Below are positions 36,687 through 49,232 of a stretch of DNA of 64,000 bases, in pieces; within the stretch, counting starts at the first letter, position 1; every line of letters starts with the position of its first letter. Where the stretch lies: assembly GCA_021234535.1 (NCBI GenBank), contig CM037840.1:3938565-4002564 (forward strand), read 5' to 3'. A program made the position numbers and the translations under genes. Under the pieces are notes generated by a model. It worked only from the letters and a program-made list of their open reading frames with translations. It searched no databases and was not told where the DNA came from. Source of the stretch: Stichopus chloronotus. Lineage: Eukaryota; Echinodermata; Holothuroidea; Aspidochirotida; Stichopodidae.

Positions 36687-37685
36687 CTGCAAAGTGTATA
36701 TAAATATACATATCTTTAGTACTTAATCCCGTTACACATAAAATCAATATAATGAAAGGGATAAATAGAATGAATTTACAGAAAAGCTTTTCATAACCAT
36801 AGCTTTAACATGAATCATGTCGGAAGACGCGGTTAAAAACTGGGAACTGTGAAAATGAGTCTTTAAAAATTAAGTAATTACTCACAGAACAATGTGCCTA
36901 AGAGTAAGTATATAATTATCAACTTTAAGCGGTATTAAATTTCTTGAAATAGAGCATTAAGATCTACACAACTAAGGTCAAATCTACACATGACAGTTCT
37001 TTACTTCCCTACTTTCTGATCGAAAACGACAAAAGTATGCAAATTGCTTCTCACAATTATTTACTACATGACCTTGCCCATGATCTTGTTTGCATAATAT
37101 TGAAGTCATCAAACCTAGCTTAAGAGCAATGTTAGACGTTACAAAATTAAATTGCTGCAATAGGTACAACAAGTGCTCTTTTTTTAAGGGGTTTGTTATG
37201 CATACTACTTCATTACTGTACATTGTATATTTTTTGCAATGTATGATATCATAGCTATAAAAAAATGCAACTTCAAAAGTTACTGATAATCTTTGGTAAC
37301 ATCAAAATGAAAAAAAAAAATAAAACCTTTTATGGGATGGATTGCTTATAGCAGCTCCCTGTTATAAGTACCAGTTCGTTTGTCGCCCAAGCCGCGCAAG
37401 GAGCACAATTAAGATCTAACTTCTATTTAGAGAGAACGGTTTATGCTGTGAGAGATGTATGGAGACATCTAATCATAACTAACAAAACAAACTAATGGGA
37501 GATTTAATTTGGATTAATACGAATTTGGAAACACGGCTAATGATTTAAACTAACGATATTCATTCTAGCTGTACAATGCTATCATGCGATGGTGCAGTAT
37601 ACGTAGCTGCTTATATCTGATGAAACTAATGAAGATACGTGCTCGTCCTTCAAATTGGCGTAAGGAATTGGACTATGTAATATAC

Positions 37686-37811
37686 GTAAGGGGGTGAGTA
37701 GTTGCAGGTTACTAGCCAGGCGTTTTTTCGATTCTCCTTCCCAAACGATCTAGTGCAGACTTGCAAAATGTGATGCCGCACCCAACAGTTGTAGTTTTTG
37801 GCCCAAACAAC
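37686..37811 (-). pseudogene. CAP domain, middle exon with frame breaks
   Basis: Read on the minus strand from the acceptor (attaaag) the segment gives VVWAK, then after a one-base shift TTTVGCGITFCKSALDRLG, then after another shift LVTCNYSPP. These are the second half of a CAP domain (consensus VVWA.T..VGCG...C, then L.VCNY.P). The shifts fall at short A runs, and a third mismatch at a C run near the end would be needed to reach the phase of the next exon. Either the assembly has homopolymer errors or the exon is decaying. The donor is gtatat. Neighbouring CAP exons are intact. Confidence 0.65.
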
Positions 37812-39071
37812 CTTTAATTTGACACATTCAGAGACAGAAGAATGTCAATCTGAGGCCCTATAATTGTGTGTAGGCACATTATGGTGTGTAGGTTAAGATT
37901 GCTTGGTAGGAAGAACGTTTAATTGGAGATAAAAGTGAATGTAAATATCGTAACGTCATTTCTGATATAAGAAGTAACAATACAATCTTTTCTTGAGAGA
38001 TTTAAGAACTAGATCAAAGCCAAGTGAAGGTGTGAGGAAGAAGGCAATTTCGTAAGTTTGTGGAATTAAACATTTACATAATCATCAACTCAACGGTAGA
38101 TTCCTGTCGTGTTTTGAAAAGCACCCTTCAAGCGGAAACAGAAAGAGAATAAAATATGAGTCAAAAGTCAAATACCAACTATTTATACAAAGCACAAGCT
38201 TATTAGCATATTAGAGGAATATGTATACTCTTTCATTGTTCTGAAAGAATATATAAATACGTTCAATGTTTGGGATACCCTTGTTTTGTAATATTACACT
38301 GAGGCTTTTCTTTGTATATGATGTATGTGATACAAGAGCATTTGTAATGTGTCCATTTATTTTCTGAATAGAGTAGGTAATACAACAGTAAAGCATGGGT
38401 CCATTAGCAGTTCGATGGATAACCGTCTTCGGGGAAATGAGTTTTCACCAGATTGGGGGAAAATTGCCGCTATTATCAAATTTTTCCCAAATGCATTGCG
38501 ATCTTACCGTGCAAATTCAATAACTTTTTGAACGGACTGGAAATTTGCAATGATTCTAGTAAAAGTAGATACCAGCATATTTTTAGGTAAGGGAACAAAA
38601 AAACGAGTTAAGTTTGGTAGTTCAGCGAACAGATTTCGAGCAAATAAGCGATTTGGCTAGGCACAATTATACTAAGCTTAATTTATAGACTCGACACAGC
38701 CGCAAGTTATGTTTATCGTTTACCAGACAAGGGCATTCAAGTGCATCCTGCGAGGACTTGTGTTCACAACAAGTTGTGGGAGCTTAATTGTGTTTTTACT
38801 TCATTGGTATTAACTATTATCTCATGCTTGATTACACGTACATGATTTTAACAGATCGAAGGGCTGCAAAGTGATTAAAACTTATTGCTCATAAATTTTC
38901 ATATTGTGAGCCAGGAAATTTTTTCTCCCGGCGGGTGGATTCTCGTTTTCTAGATTTGATGAGAGTCATTGCGGTTTACCTTAAATATGTGTGAATGTGA
39001 TAAATTTACCTAACACAAAAAATAAAACAACAATAGCATTAGCGCACATGAGAATTATCATTGTTTATTAC

Positions 39072-39323
39072 CTGTGTGTAATGACCGCAGGCAGCTCCTG
39101 ATCTGCAGTTATTCCTTGGATAGCTATAATCCGTCCATTCGCTGTACCAGCGTTCGACTGGCGCTGTGACTAGAGGAGGATTGTTTCCTCCTTCGTCAGG
39201 CCATTTAATGAACATATTCTGGCCAATTCCATAGTAATCAGGATGTTCAGATGTATCAGGATGTTCAAAGTAACAGCCATCACTCCATGCCTGTGCCTGT
39301 GCTGCCAGTTTAGAGTTCCATAA
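39072..39323 (-). CDS. CAP/SCP (cysteine-rich secretory) domain, central exon
   Basis: 252-bp minus-strand exon, phase 0 at both ends (acceptor tgacaacag, donor gtaata). It starts LWNSKLAAQAQAWSDGC, continues through YGIGQNMFIKWPDE, then VERWYSEWTDYSYPRNNC and ends AACGHYTQ. This is the CAP core: the LA..AQ.WA..C helix, GQN, the W..E..DY.Y.. helix and the GHYTQ signature with its conserved His. The intron directly after HYTQ is a typical position in this family. CAP proteins are secreted, disulfide-rich and include PR-1, CRISP and venom allergen proteins. The first CAP helix was not found; it may lie in or near the gap at 39813-39912. Confidence 0.9.
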
Positions 39324-39659
39324 CTGTTGTCAGGTAAATTCCAAAAGAAAAAGGTTGTAAAAGATATGTCCTTGCTACAAATCTGTAAAATGAACAGGTC
39401 AGCAACATTTTAAAGATGTTGCTCAACGAGAAGGTAACTTTTGTGAGTGCGGGAAGCAATTTTAAACAATACGTAAATATTCGCCCATATTATTGGGAAT
39501 CTTAATTTGTAGTCATTTTATTCACATTGGAATATATGTACCAAAAGACTGATACCGTAAAATCCAAAGATGTATTATGGATTTCAAAAGTTTAGAAGAT
39601 ACCAAGCTGTTGACCAATGGCGTCGTCCATCTGCACGTTGTTATTGCATGGATACCGTG

Positions 39660-39810
39660 TATATATATATATATATATATAATATATATATTATTATATA
39701 TATATATTATTATTATATTATATATATATATTATTATATATCTCTATATATCTAATATATATATCTATATCTCTATCTATCTCTCTCTATCTATCTATAT
39801 ATATATATAA
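39660..39810. repeat. TA/TATC microsatellite next to the assembly gap
   Basis: Long alternating at/ta with tctatc variants. It ends immediately before the run of Ns, which probably explains the break in assembly. The two frames of repeating I/Y residues on the plus strand are artefacts of it. Confidence 0.95.
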
Positions 39811-39812
39811 GT

Positions 39813-39912
39813 NNNNNNNNNNNNNNNNNNNNNNNNNNNNNNNNNNNNNNNNNNNNNNNNNNNNNNNNNNNNNNNNNNNNNNNNNNNNNNNNNNNNNNNN
39901 NNNNNNNNNNNN
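39813..39912. other. Assembly gap, 100 Ns
   Basis: Exactly 100 N, the usual placeholder for a gap of unknown size. It falls between the last LDLa exon and the first recognised CAP exon, so whether they belong to one gene cannot be read from this window. Confidence 0.99.
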
Positions 39913-40456
39913 TACATGCAGGTACGTGCATGAGCCATACCTCCAATCCATATCAGATGCAACGAAGCAGGTGAAACGTACGATTTTTATGAGTACGGTT
40001 TTTATTATTACAGTTATTCATATTGGTTGCAACTAAATGTTTCATGAATAAGTGCATGCTCCGTGTAGTATTATCTCTGCACTTGTCACAATGAGATGGC
40101 GATCTCAGATATTTCCTCTAAACTTGTCTCCAGTATTATGTCTTCACACGTCTGTTTTGTATCATCATTGGCTTTGAACTCGTTAGATACCATTTTCCAT
40201 ACTAGTAATTTATAATTATTAATTAAAAATCAATTAATAAATTGTAATAAATAAGTCTTGTAATTTCCCTGTTTTTTATGAAATAAGTTTTTTTTTTTTT
40301 ATCTTGGATGTCTAAATATCATTGATATCAAGCTTACACATTTTTAAATACCATTTGCTTAGTTTCTTTCTATTAATCTAAAGCTATATTTATTACGTAT
40401 TTGCGTATTATGCCCCATAGTGCTTAGCTTTTTGGAGACAATTCCATATATCTTAC

Positions 40457-40573
40457 CACAATTTTGTTCATCCTCCCCATATTGGCAGTCGAATTCTCCG
40501 TCACATCTGCTCCTCTCAGGAATACAGTAAGAATTGGGACACTTAAAGAAATCCACAGGGCATGTAAACAACT
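40457..40573 (-). CDS. LDL-receptor class A module 6
   Basis: 117-bp phase 1 exon (acceptor tttaccacag, donor gtaagat). It reads LFTCPVDFFKCPNSYCIP, then CDGEFDCQYGEDEQNC. All six Cys are present. The calcium-binding end is EDEQNC rather than the usual SDE, so the acidic site is largely kept. It is the last LDLa exon before the assembly gap. Confidence 0.88.
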
Positions 40574-40918
40574 CTGTGGTAAAAAAATTAATCCAACAGT
40601 CAGGAAATTCACTACAGATCTGGGGAAGTTGCATTTGTAACAGCAATAGATGAGCATGCGTATTTCTTTCTTGTTTTTTTTTTTTTATCACCTCTTTTTT
40701 TTGCGGGGGATATAGTTTTATTCGGTCAAGAGTGAAACAGTTTGATTCTACTTGGTATGCACAAGAAATGACGTTTATAATTACATAAACACAAAACAAA
40801 CAAGAGTATGCTACCTTTGTTTTCCTGTCACAGTCACTGTCACACTACTTATACCAAATATGACATCTACAATATTTAGTAAAAACACTCAAATTGAAAT
40901 GGGAAGACAATAACTAAC

Positions 40919-41071
40919 CACAACCAATCAAGTGACTTGCGTCTCTGCAACCTCGTAAATAGCCATATCTGTCATACTCATATAAGCATCTTGTGGCTGG
41001 CTCTGCGCATGCTCCACTTCTACATTGTAACTGAGAGGTAACATTACACTGGAAAGTATCTTGTAAGTATC
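40919..41071 (-). CDS. Atypical LDLa-like Cys-rich module 5
   Basis: 153-bp phase 1 exon (acceptor ttgctacag, donor gttagt). It reads TFQCNVTSQLQCRSGACAEP, then RCLYEYDRYGYLRGCRDASH and ends GC. Six Cys occur in LDLa order (C, C.SGAC, RC, GC, C), but the region between Cys 4 and Cys 5 is longer than usual and the calcium-binding DGSDE motif is missing. It was probably an LDLa module that lost calcium binding, or a related fold. Confidence 0.75.
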
Positions 41072-41714
41072 CTGTAGCAATTGAAAATGAAGGCTCTATA
41101 AAGGATGACATGTACCTTTTGAAACCTTGAAACAATATCTTGGATGAACCAACAAGTAACAATCACATAACGTTTGAATTATACTGATGAAAAAGCATTG
41201 AAAGTAATAACATATTAAAGCACATATGACTAGTATGTGATCAGACACTCTTTAGGTAAATGTGTATAAATTTTGTTTTTCCTCCAAGGACGATTGATAC
41301 AATTCTGAAGTTATATCAAGGCTCTGGAATTGGTGTCCCCCCCCTCTATGTCTTGTCTCTGTCTCTTTTTCTGTAACAAAGGAAGCTAAACTTGGTCAAA
41401 ACGTCTCGTCTAGTTGTAATTGTTGCCATTGTTATGTATTTTCATTCATAAAAAACTGTATTCATTAAAAATAAACCATTGCTGACACACACCTTGAGCA
41501 AAGAGGTAATAGTAAAGAAAGCATGTTGGCCTAACAAAGTAAATCAAATGTAAGCAAATCCTTTTTAACTTTTTTGTTATGAGCACAGTAGAATCTTATT
41601 TTTTATTATTCAATGCCCTATATTTCTCTTACACGGGTAACAAATATGCCTACGAAAACAGTAATGCATAGTTATAAATTTTTAAATTAGATATTTACAT
41701 ACACTTCCACTCAC

Positions 41715-41831
41715 CACAAGACTCGGGTTCATCCTCATAGTTTTTACAGGGGCAGTCGCGATATCCGTCACATCGTGCATGAGAGGGTATCAATTTCCCC
41801 GAAAAACATTGAAAGTTCCCGATTGATGAGG
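41715..41831 (-). CDS. Degenerate LDLa module 4
   Basis: 117-bp phase 1 exon (acceptor tttctgtaacag, donor gtgagt). It reads GNFQCFSGKLIPSHARCDGY, then RDCPCKNYEDEPESC. The first Cys before the F.C motif is absent and the third is replaced (SGKLIP where SG.CIP is expected), while a new Cys appears after RDCP. The disulfide pattern must differ from a normal LDLa module. Confidence 0.8.
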
Positions 41832-42150
41832 CTGTTACAGAAATAAAAAAAGTAAAACTGGCAACTTTGCAAGAGAAGAATCTCATCCTAAGACATCAAA
41901 AACATTTCTACTTATTAAGTTATTTTTCCACATAATACAATTACTTTCTCTAAGGCAATGTATTAATTGGAGTCCATTTGAAAATTACATGGACGTTTAA
42001 TAAAGAAGAACGACGAGCTTAAAATTGGGAAAATATTCTGATGCAAGTAGATTTAAAATCCTTTAACCAAACAGACTATCGAAGTAATGTAAGCTTGTTC
42101 GAACAGAGATTTTAAAGATCGCAACTTCATTTGTTTAAAGTTATATTTAC

Positions 42151-42267
42151 CACATCCATTCTCGTCTGATCTATCATTACAGTCTTTGATAAGGTCACAG
42201 TGTTTAGACATCGGGATACAAAGACCATCGTTACATCGAAACTCATCTCTAGAACATTTTGGATACA
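42151..42267 (-). CDS. LDL-receptor class A module 3
   Basis: 117-bp phase 1 exon (acceptor cttttgcag, donor gtaaat). It reads [18 protein letters not shown], then [16 protein letters not shown]. All six Cys and the acidic DxSDE calcium site are present. LDLa modules bind a calcium ion and contact basic ligands. Confidence 0.92.
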
Positions 42268-42757
42268 CTGCAAAAGAGAAGAACCGCAATATTTATGGAG
42301 ATTTTAAAAACAACACCCAGTTGTGATCCGATCCTGCAAACACATTGTGTTGGTACTTTCACTGTTGGTATCAAGGCCTTATGCAGTCTGGGATATATTG
42401 AATATACGTAAACTGAAGCATAAAAAGGAAACATATCAACCACTAATTTCCTATGACTGATAGCAGATTATTCAATCGATTAAATAATCAGAATACAAAA
42501 CTAAATATTTTAAGATTTAAAAGTGAAACTTCAGATAACAAGTACTTGCAGATGGTTTCTGTATAAAAAAAAAAAAAAAATAGTAACCACTGACGACCGT
42601 AAAACTTTATAGGCAACGAAATACCAACATAGAACAAGGGAAGGCATGTGTTATTTCCTAGAAGAAAACTGAAGGATGATCATATGTCATAAAAGACACA
42701 GTGGGAAACACTGCACATTTGGCACTTTACATGCACTGGTGCATTAGGCAAACTTAC

Positions 42758-42871
42758 CACATTTATTTTCATCACTACCATCTGTGCAATGTCGGATAAA
42801 ATCACAATAAAAAGAGGCAGGAATGCAACTGCCATCATCACAAGTAAACTCTGAGTATGAACAGGAACCAC
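42758..42871 (-). CDS. LDL-receptor class A module 2
   Basis: 114-bp phase 1 exon (acceptor ctattattttag, donor gtaagt). It reads [20 protein letters not shown], then [16 protein letters not shown]. Complete six-Cys pattern with the DGSDE calcium motif. It is separated from LDLa 1 by a 5.4-kb intron. Confidence 0.92.
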
Positions 42872-45691
42872 CTAAAATAATAGAGAGAGGAGAAATACGT
42901 TACGCTGAAGATTTGTGTTCGTTGATTAGATTACACTGAATTGCATAAAATTTATATCATTTTTTTTTATTTACGTTTTTTCAACGTTTTTTTATAACAG
43001 GTACCCAATATGTTTGTTACAGGATGTTCAGCAAGTCAAGGAGTCGCTAGACTAAGTTTAAACAAATGCGGGAGATGTTGTTCGGGGCTCTAGCAAATAA
43101 AATACATGTAAGAAGGGGCTCAAATGAAATACTGTTTTAAAGTAATTATACTTTTTATTTTGTGAGATACTGGTAGATTGTTTATGCTATGACGTTGGCA
43201 CCACAATATTTCATTGGGTTACAGCATAACAATGTAGAATGCGATTTTAAAGTTAATGAATTTGGTCTAATAAACGTGTTGTTAAACTCGACTGTAATCA
43301 AGACTTGTTTTCTTAACCAAACCGACGGATAAATTCAAAATGGCTGATAACTCTTAAATTTGAAAGTTTTGCTGAACGCTCGCGAATATAATTGTATCTG
43401 CATGGGTGTAAACGTATATGGTCTGTCCAAACAAATTTAATTTATATCACAGCTGGGTATTAATTAAGCATGTCAATATACATAAGAAATATGTGAATTT
43501 GATGAGGGCGCTCTTCAATTACGTAATATTAGTCTTTTGCCTTTGATAGCCGCTCATAACTTTCATGGAAGTTTAACTTTTATTTATTACGTTTAGTAAA
43601 CGCTCAAAGAAATTCTTGATAAGAGAAAATGAGTGTTGGATTCCTTAAATCAAGAGTTTCTGAATATGCAGACATTTGATGGTCAGTTTAACCATGCTGG
43701 GAAATGAGGCGGCTCCGGAGACGGTGACCCATTCACCGAAGATACCGTCAATCCTATCTGGCAGGAGGAGGACTGCTTCACACTTGTCATAATCAAACTG
43801 GCAGTCGCTACTTCGCTTTACACACACGAAAGTGTTCAAACTTCCAATCAGAAATTTTCTTCTTTTTTTTTTTTTTCATGTTCTTCATCGACCGTCTTCG
43901 TTGTTGTGTGCACCGCGCATTGCAATGCGACAAGACTGTCATGTACAAGGCATAGTGCGACTACATGACTTGACAATTGACATGTCGACATGCAGAAATT
44001 TTGAATGTTTGTTTCTCAGTTCAAATGGTTTTAATTTTAATAATTTCTGGCGATCCGCCTTACTATTCTTAAGTTCGAAATGAATAATCAGCATCATACT
44101 CAATCTTGTCTCACGTGTATGTATATCGTACTGCGGCTTTGCCGTACATTCGGCCATACTGCTGGAGTAGTAATCATCCCTCTCTCCACGAAGTAACAAA
44201 AAGAGGTTTTCAAGTGCTACCTCTTTCACAGTTTGCTTACTGACGAATGTGGTCTAGGAATGTTTCTTCTTCTTTTTTTGACACACAATGCAGTTGGGAT
44301 ATTTGATTAAATTTTGAAACAATTATTACTACTAAAGTTATCTAGATTTACATTCACATTAAAAAAAAGTGTAGATCCGCAACAAAAGTTATAGTGAACT
44401 AATAATTTAGTGATTACTATGCAGAATGAAGCTTAGGAAAAATACATTCGTTATGCCTATCACGAGACCAAAAGAAGGCTATAGTAATAGGTAATCCAGT
44501 AGTAAATTCAGCGAGCTGAAAGTAACACATCTCCAGTGTGAGGCAGTGCATGCAGTAACGGATATATAACAGTGAAGTGTTATGTATAAATTTTTGCGCT
44601 AATCTAAAGTTTGTTTCAGTATTAGGGGCTGCTCAACACACCTATTATTCATCTTAGTAAAATTCGACTTGATCTTAATACATTCCTATTTCACTCGTAT
44701 TACCGTTTTCACGAAATGCCATGAAGTACTATGCATGTATTAATAATTGCGGCATAGTTGAAGCGAAGCGACACATGTGTTGGAAAGTGCAATCGGCTGT
44801 TCGACATTAGTAGTATATTTTAAGCAAGCCTCGACTAATATAACAACGGAGCTACTAGAGCTATGGAACTAAATCGATCGCCGAGCTCAGCTAGTGGGCA
44901 TCAGCGCCCCGTGTTAGGGTGCCTGGTGGGGTCTAGGGGAAAACCCTGGTGGTGTCCAGGGCGCGAAGTAATGAGCTGTTACCATATTTCTGGGTAAAAC
45001 AAACAAAAACTTGAATGCCAAAGTAATACATACAGGAAACAGACATATACATGTATTTGTCACGTCACTTCAGTTGAGGGGGGAGCTTCTGACTGGTCGT
45101 ACCCCAGTAGCTTTCCTTGGTGCCGCTACTGGGGGTCTTTTTAAGAGTTCTATATGTCACATAATTAAGTGCCACGGGTGGCTTTGTAGGTTTCATGTTA
45201 GAAACGAATCTGATAGAGGGATGAGAAATGATTAAGCTCCTTGATTCGGTTGTAATGTGTATTGTTCATGCCTTTTAATCTGTTTACGGCAGTGTAGGAG
45301 ACTCTTTTACGTTAATAGTTTCTTTCGTACGGTTCCTGACCGTTTCTCACTAAAACCAAAACTAATACCACGGAGACCATCATGATGTCCCTGTAGTCTC
45401 TTCGAAGTTCGAAAGACATCTTAAAAGCAGTATAGACTTAACAGTGGCGTGAATGCGATATTTACTTTGGGGGGAGGGAGGAGGAGGTGCAGAAGTATGA
45501 AAATCCACGAAACACTTCACGGTTAATATGTGTCCATTCGAAATGTGTAAAATTATGACTGCGACATTCATGCTTCTGAGAGCATTTCTGTGGAACCCGA
45601 GTCATGCACTCACCATGCCTCAGTGAAATGAAATCTGGTAGGTATGTGGCAGGAAAATACGAATTAAGAAATATCTCACAATTTGTTACTC

Positions 45692-45947
45692 CAGTGGCCT
45701 AGCCAGGGGCAGAAATTTTTGGCGACGCGATGGATGATGGCGAAAAATAAAGGAGAGCAAAAACAAAAAAAAAAATGACGCGAGGAGGGAGAGATAATAA
45801 GTTGACAGAGTTGCGGTACCCGGGAAACGGAGGGAACTGGGAAACTTACTTGTCAAGTGTAATCTTTTATGATATTGAAACCTACGACGAAACGTTAACG
45901 ATGAATCAATTTTGCCCCCTCACAAGGGAATCCTAGCTACGCCCCTG
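45692..45947. mobile_element. hAT-type MITE with target-site duplication
   Basis: The left terminus is cagtggcctagccagg and the right terminus is cctagctacgcccctg; inverted, the latter reads caggggcgtagctagg, so 12 of 16 bases match. Flanking 8-mers are tgttactc (45684-45691) and tgttacta (45948-45955), a 7 of 8 match. An 8-bp duplication and CAG.GGCGTAGC.AGG ends are characteristic of hAT elements. Only 256 bp long and non-coding, so it was moved by a transposase from elsewhere. Confidence 0.85.
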
Positions 45948-46484
45948 TGTTACTAGTTACAATACATTAATAATAAAATTGAGAAATGGGAGAAGGATAT
46001 TTTATTCAGTCCAATTTCCCCGATTTTCTGTGACACTACTTGTAAACAGATAATTCAATAACGTAATTTTGGATATTTCTCATACTGTTGTAGAAAACTA
46101 TCCACAATGAATGGACTGTGCGGTAGCCACTGCTTTTTGACAAGTTCCATGGAAAATACAGCCTTCATCTCTAGTTTGGATATAATGCACAAATTTTCCA
46201 TACATTTGTATTTTCTTGTGCAACCACCACATTTATCCATAACATGAAGCTTAAGAATCCTAACGGACACCGAGTGTAAACTATGGTAACAGAGCGAACA
46301 GGGGGTAGTTTATATACTCCAATACCAAACATTCATCCTGAACTTAGCATGTATGGTGCTTTGTCTTGCTATTACTGAAATCATTATCATTCTCACATTA
46401 TTCATATAAAATACCGAAAATTAAGCCAGAGCTGTCGCGGTAGAAACACTAATTGGCAGGAGCTATATGTCTATATAACTTGTG

Positions 46485-46685
46485 ATTTGACTCTAACTTG
46501 ATGAAATATGACTTGTCACTTAATTTGAAGAAAAATGACTTGCGACTTGCGTTGACTTAACATGGGATAAAATAAAGTGACTTGCGACTTGAATTGACTT
46601 GATTAAAAACATGACTTGTGACTTGACTTGTGATTTCTCATTAAGTGACTTGTGATGTAACTTGACACAAAGTGACTTATGAACA
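46485..46685 (+). repeat. TGACTTG minisatellite
   Basis: Degenerate tandem repeat of gtgacttg, cgacttga and acttgtgacttg units over about 200 bp, within the 5.4-kb intron. Confidence 0.85.
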
Positions 46686-48260
46686 ACTCCGCAAATTGTT
46701 AACACTTTTCAACACTTCGTTCACAATTTTTCATATTCTTGTAACACATTCTGCAATAACTACGAGAGTGAGAAATAACAGAGGGTGTTTAGGAAATCCA
46801 CTGAAACTATTTGCAACTTTACCGCAAGAAACAGCAGAAAAAGTGTTTCTCAGATGAGTTTTAATAAATTTAATAAGAAATTTATACTGATGGCACTTAC
46901 AAGCATCCGTACATGTTTCTTACATTTCACAAGTGTCGATACATTCGTCATACATCCATTCCTTGTTCTCCTTTCTTAATAAATACTTAAACAAATAGTT
47001 TCCTTCATGTTTCAGTTACTAAAATGAATCAGAACTTTATTTTTTTACGGAACCGTCACCGTTATAGTCACGCTCACGGCGTTACCAGCCTTACCTGGCG
47101 TTAGGTCTACGCTACCTTGCAAATGCACATATGGAGTAACACCTTATTACTCAAAACACGCAATTATCCAAATTGTTCCCGCAACAACCTATTATTGCCT
47201 ACAATAGCTCAAAAAGCTGAAAGATTTCCTTGCTAAATCAAACTTGACGAGTTCTGGGAAACAAGAAGAAATTCAGACGACACTTACTTAGATGCCCTAT
47301 TAGAAGCAATTAAGAATAGCCTATTTAAACTCTTGCTGCAAGCTACGGCACGCTACTGATGACGTTCCACCATACTAGGCGAGAGAGCAGAAACTAGTCT
47401 AGCTCGGTCAAAAGAGCCAACAATAAATATATTCTTCACTTGGCAAAATGAAAAGCCAAAGTATCTTTCGCATGATATCTCCTACAATGATTACGGTCTT
47501 TCCCCCTTAAAATGTGCAAAGGTCAACGACTCACTGTAACGCCAGATAGTGCACCACCTACCCTTACTTTTCTTTTTTTTTATGACGATGCAGATGATAA
47601 CGTAACGCTACGCCTAACGTCGTTAGTCTGCTACACATTAATTAAAGTAGTTCTACTTTTTCAAGAAGTATTTTAATTTTAGCAAGTTCCTTTGTTATCT
47701 TGTAAAGTCTAATATGATTTACCTGGCTAAAATTTAAGAAGGCAGTACGCAAGGTGGACACAGAGATCGCGACACGCAAAATTGCAAATAACCGTAGCAA
47801 CACGGTGTCCAGATTACACGGAAGTCGATACTAAATGTGTTGTCACCTTAAAAATATCGAGTTTTGGACCCAATATTAGGGCATATATATATATAATTAG
47901 GGATTGATGTCGATTTTTAACATATTAATGAAGTAACTTCATACTACCGATGTAACCTTGCATTGACTTAACTATGATTAATTGCAGTAAGTAATAATTC
48001 GCCAGTCTACATTTTTGTTGTAAAGATACTGTTTACGATTACATTAACATTACTAATTGTCCCCTTGACATTGTTACTCAATCATGTTCAGTGAAAAGGA
48101 CCTTTTCTGCATACAGTGTGCTGCATTGATCCAATACATCACTAAAATATAAGCCCTCCAGCTACATGCTATTAAAGTAGGTACTATACTGTACAAACAA
48201 TAATCTGTGGTGGAAACGATGAAAATATTATTAAATATTATATATACAAGCAACCCCTAC

Positions 48261-48392
48261 CTGACAAACTGGTGCAATTGTGTTCATCACTGCCATCTGC
48301 ACAGTCGTCTTGAGCATCACAAACATATATTGATAGAATACACTCCCCTGTAGAGCAATGGAATTGTCCTTCTCTGCACGTTTGAAGCAAAT
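48261..48392 (-). CDS. LDL-receptor class A module 1
   Basis: 132-bp phase 1 exon (donor gtaggg; acceptor aatttcag). It reads LLQTCREGQFHCSTGECI, then CDAQDDCADGSDEHNC and TSLS. A complete LDLa module with the DGSDE calcium motif. The position expected to be Pro in CIP is Leu. Confidence 0.92.
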
Positions 48393-49193
48393 CTGAAATT
48401 GCACGTTACCAACAGAGAGGATTGTGAATAAATTTTACTCTTAAAGGCAGATGGGGTACCATTTCTTTACGAGGCCAGAAGTTTTTTCTATCGAATGAAT
48501 TTCTGGATCCGGTTTATTTTGTAACAACAGTATTGGGTAAGACTTAAGTACTGAAAGTTGTGTTTGCCATAATTTCTTAAAATAAGAAGATAGTTGAGAT
48601 ATTTCTCAACAGAGACTGTAATAACAGTAAATGGAGGGTGTAATTCTGCCTGAGGTTCCTTCATTGGAGATTTCATGTGGTTGAAATTAATTAAAAAGAA
48701 GTGATTACCGGATAAACGTTCTAATAACGATAAAATTCCAATTGATCCATAAAGCTTTTTTTTAAGTTTCATTTTTTAGAATACAATGACGAGTACTGAG
48801 TGACTGTATCAACTTGAAATTGCTAACCAACTGACAATCATCCCCCCCCCCAAAAAAAAAAGTTTTTCATATGAGCAATTAACATGGTATTGTTTTTATT
48901 GTATCATGAAGTTTGCATTTGCCATTTTGGCTGTTTAAATTATTTTCCTTGTGCGTACTGTTTTGCCTTTTAGGGATTATTTGGGCTTGGCAAAGTATTA
49001 CTGTATTTGAATGTCTTTCGTAGAGGGGAGTTACTCATTTCCAGTGAACAATGAAAGCGCAAGCGTAAAAAAAACTTATTTAAACTGCAGTGTGAAAACT
49101 CAAAATCGGCTATTGTTATCGTCATTTTAGTATTATTTTCGAATTCATTTGAAGGTTAGTGACAAATTAGAAATGACATACATATCGTATTAC
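48393..49193 (-). other. Intron between linker exon and LDLa 1
   Basis: About 800 bp, AT-rich; the 94-residue open frame at 48488-48772 has no domain pattern. A C run followed by an A run lies at about 48842-48860. Confidence 0.6.
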
Positions 49194-49232
49194 CTTTCGT
49201 TATGCTGAGAGATGATACAGAAGTAAGAGTGT
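49194..49232 (-). CDS. Ser/Thr-rich linker mini-exon
   Basis: 39-bp phase 1 exon with a strong acceptor (cttctcctttttccag) and donor gtaata. It reads TLTSVSSLSITK, a likely O-glycosylated spacer between lectin 3 and the LDLa array. The frame fits both neighbours, but an exon this short needs transcript support. Confidence 0.55.

Larger units (their letters stand above)
42872..48260 (-). other. 5.4-kb intron between LDLa 1 and LDLa 2
   Basis: Flanking exons join in phase 1. The intron holds the hAT-type MITE at 45692-45947, a TGACTTG minisatellite at 46485-46685 and GC-rich repeat debris at about 44880-44960. An open frame at 43645-43839 (minus; contains CQFDYDKCEAVLLLPDRIDG) has balanced composition but no good splice sites and no family I recognise. 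Confidence 0.7.

Noticed and set aside
39570..39810. I/Y-rich repeating frames
   Set aside because: Translations of a TA/TATC microsatellite.
39933..40000. Possible first CAP exon next to the gap (minus-strand reading VASDMDW before a gtatgg donor)
   Set aside because: It weakly resembles the first CAP helix, but the phase does not match the next exon and no acceptor is clear.
43645..43839. 64-residue minus-strand frame with coding-like composition
   Set aside because: No recognisable domain, poor splice sites and no frame link to the LDLa exons around it.
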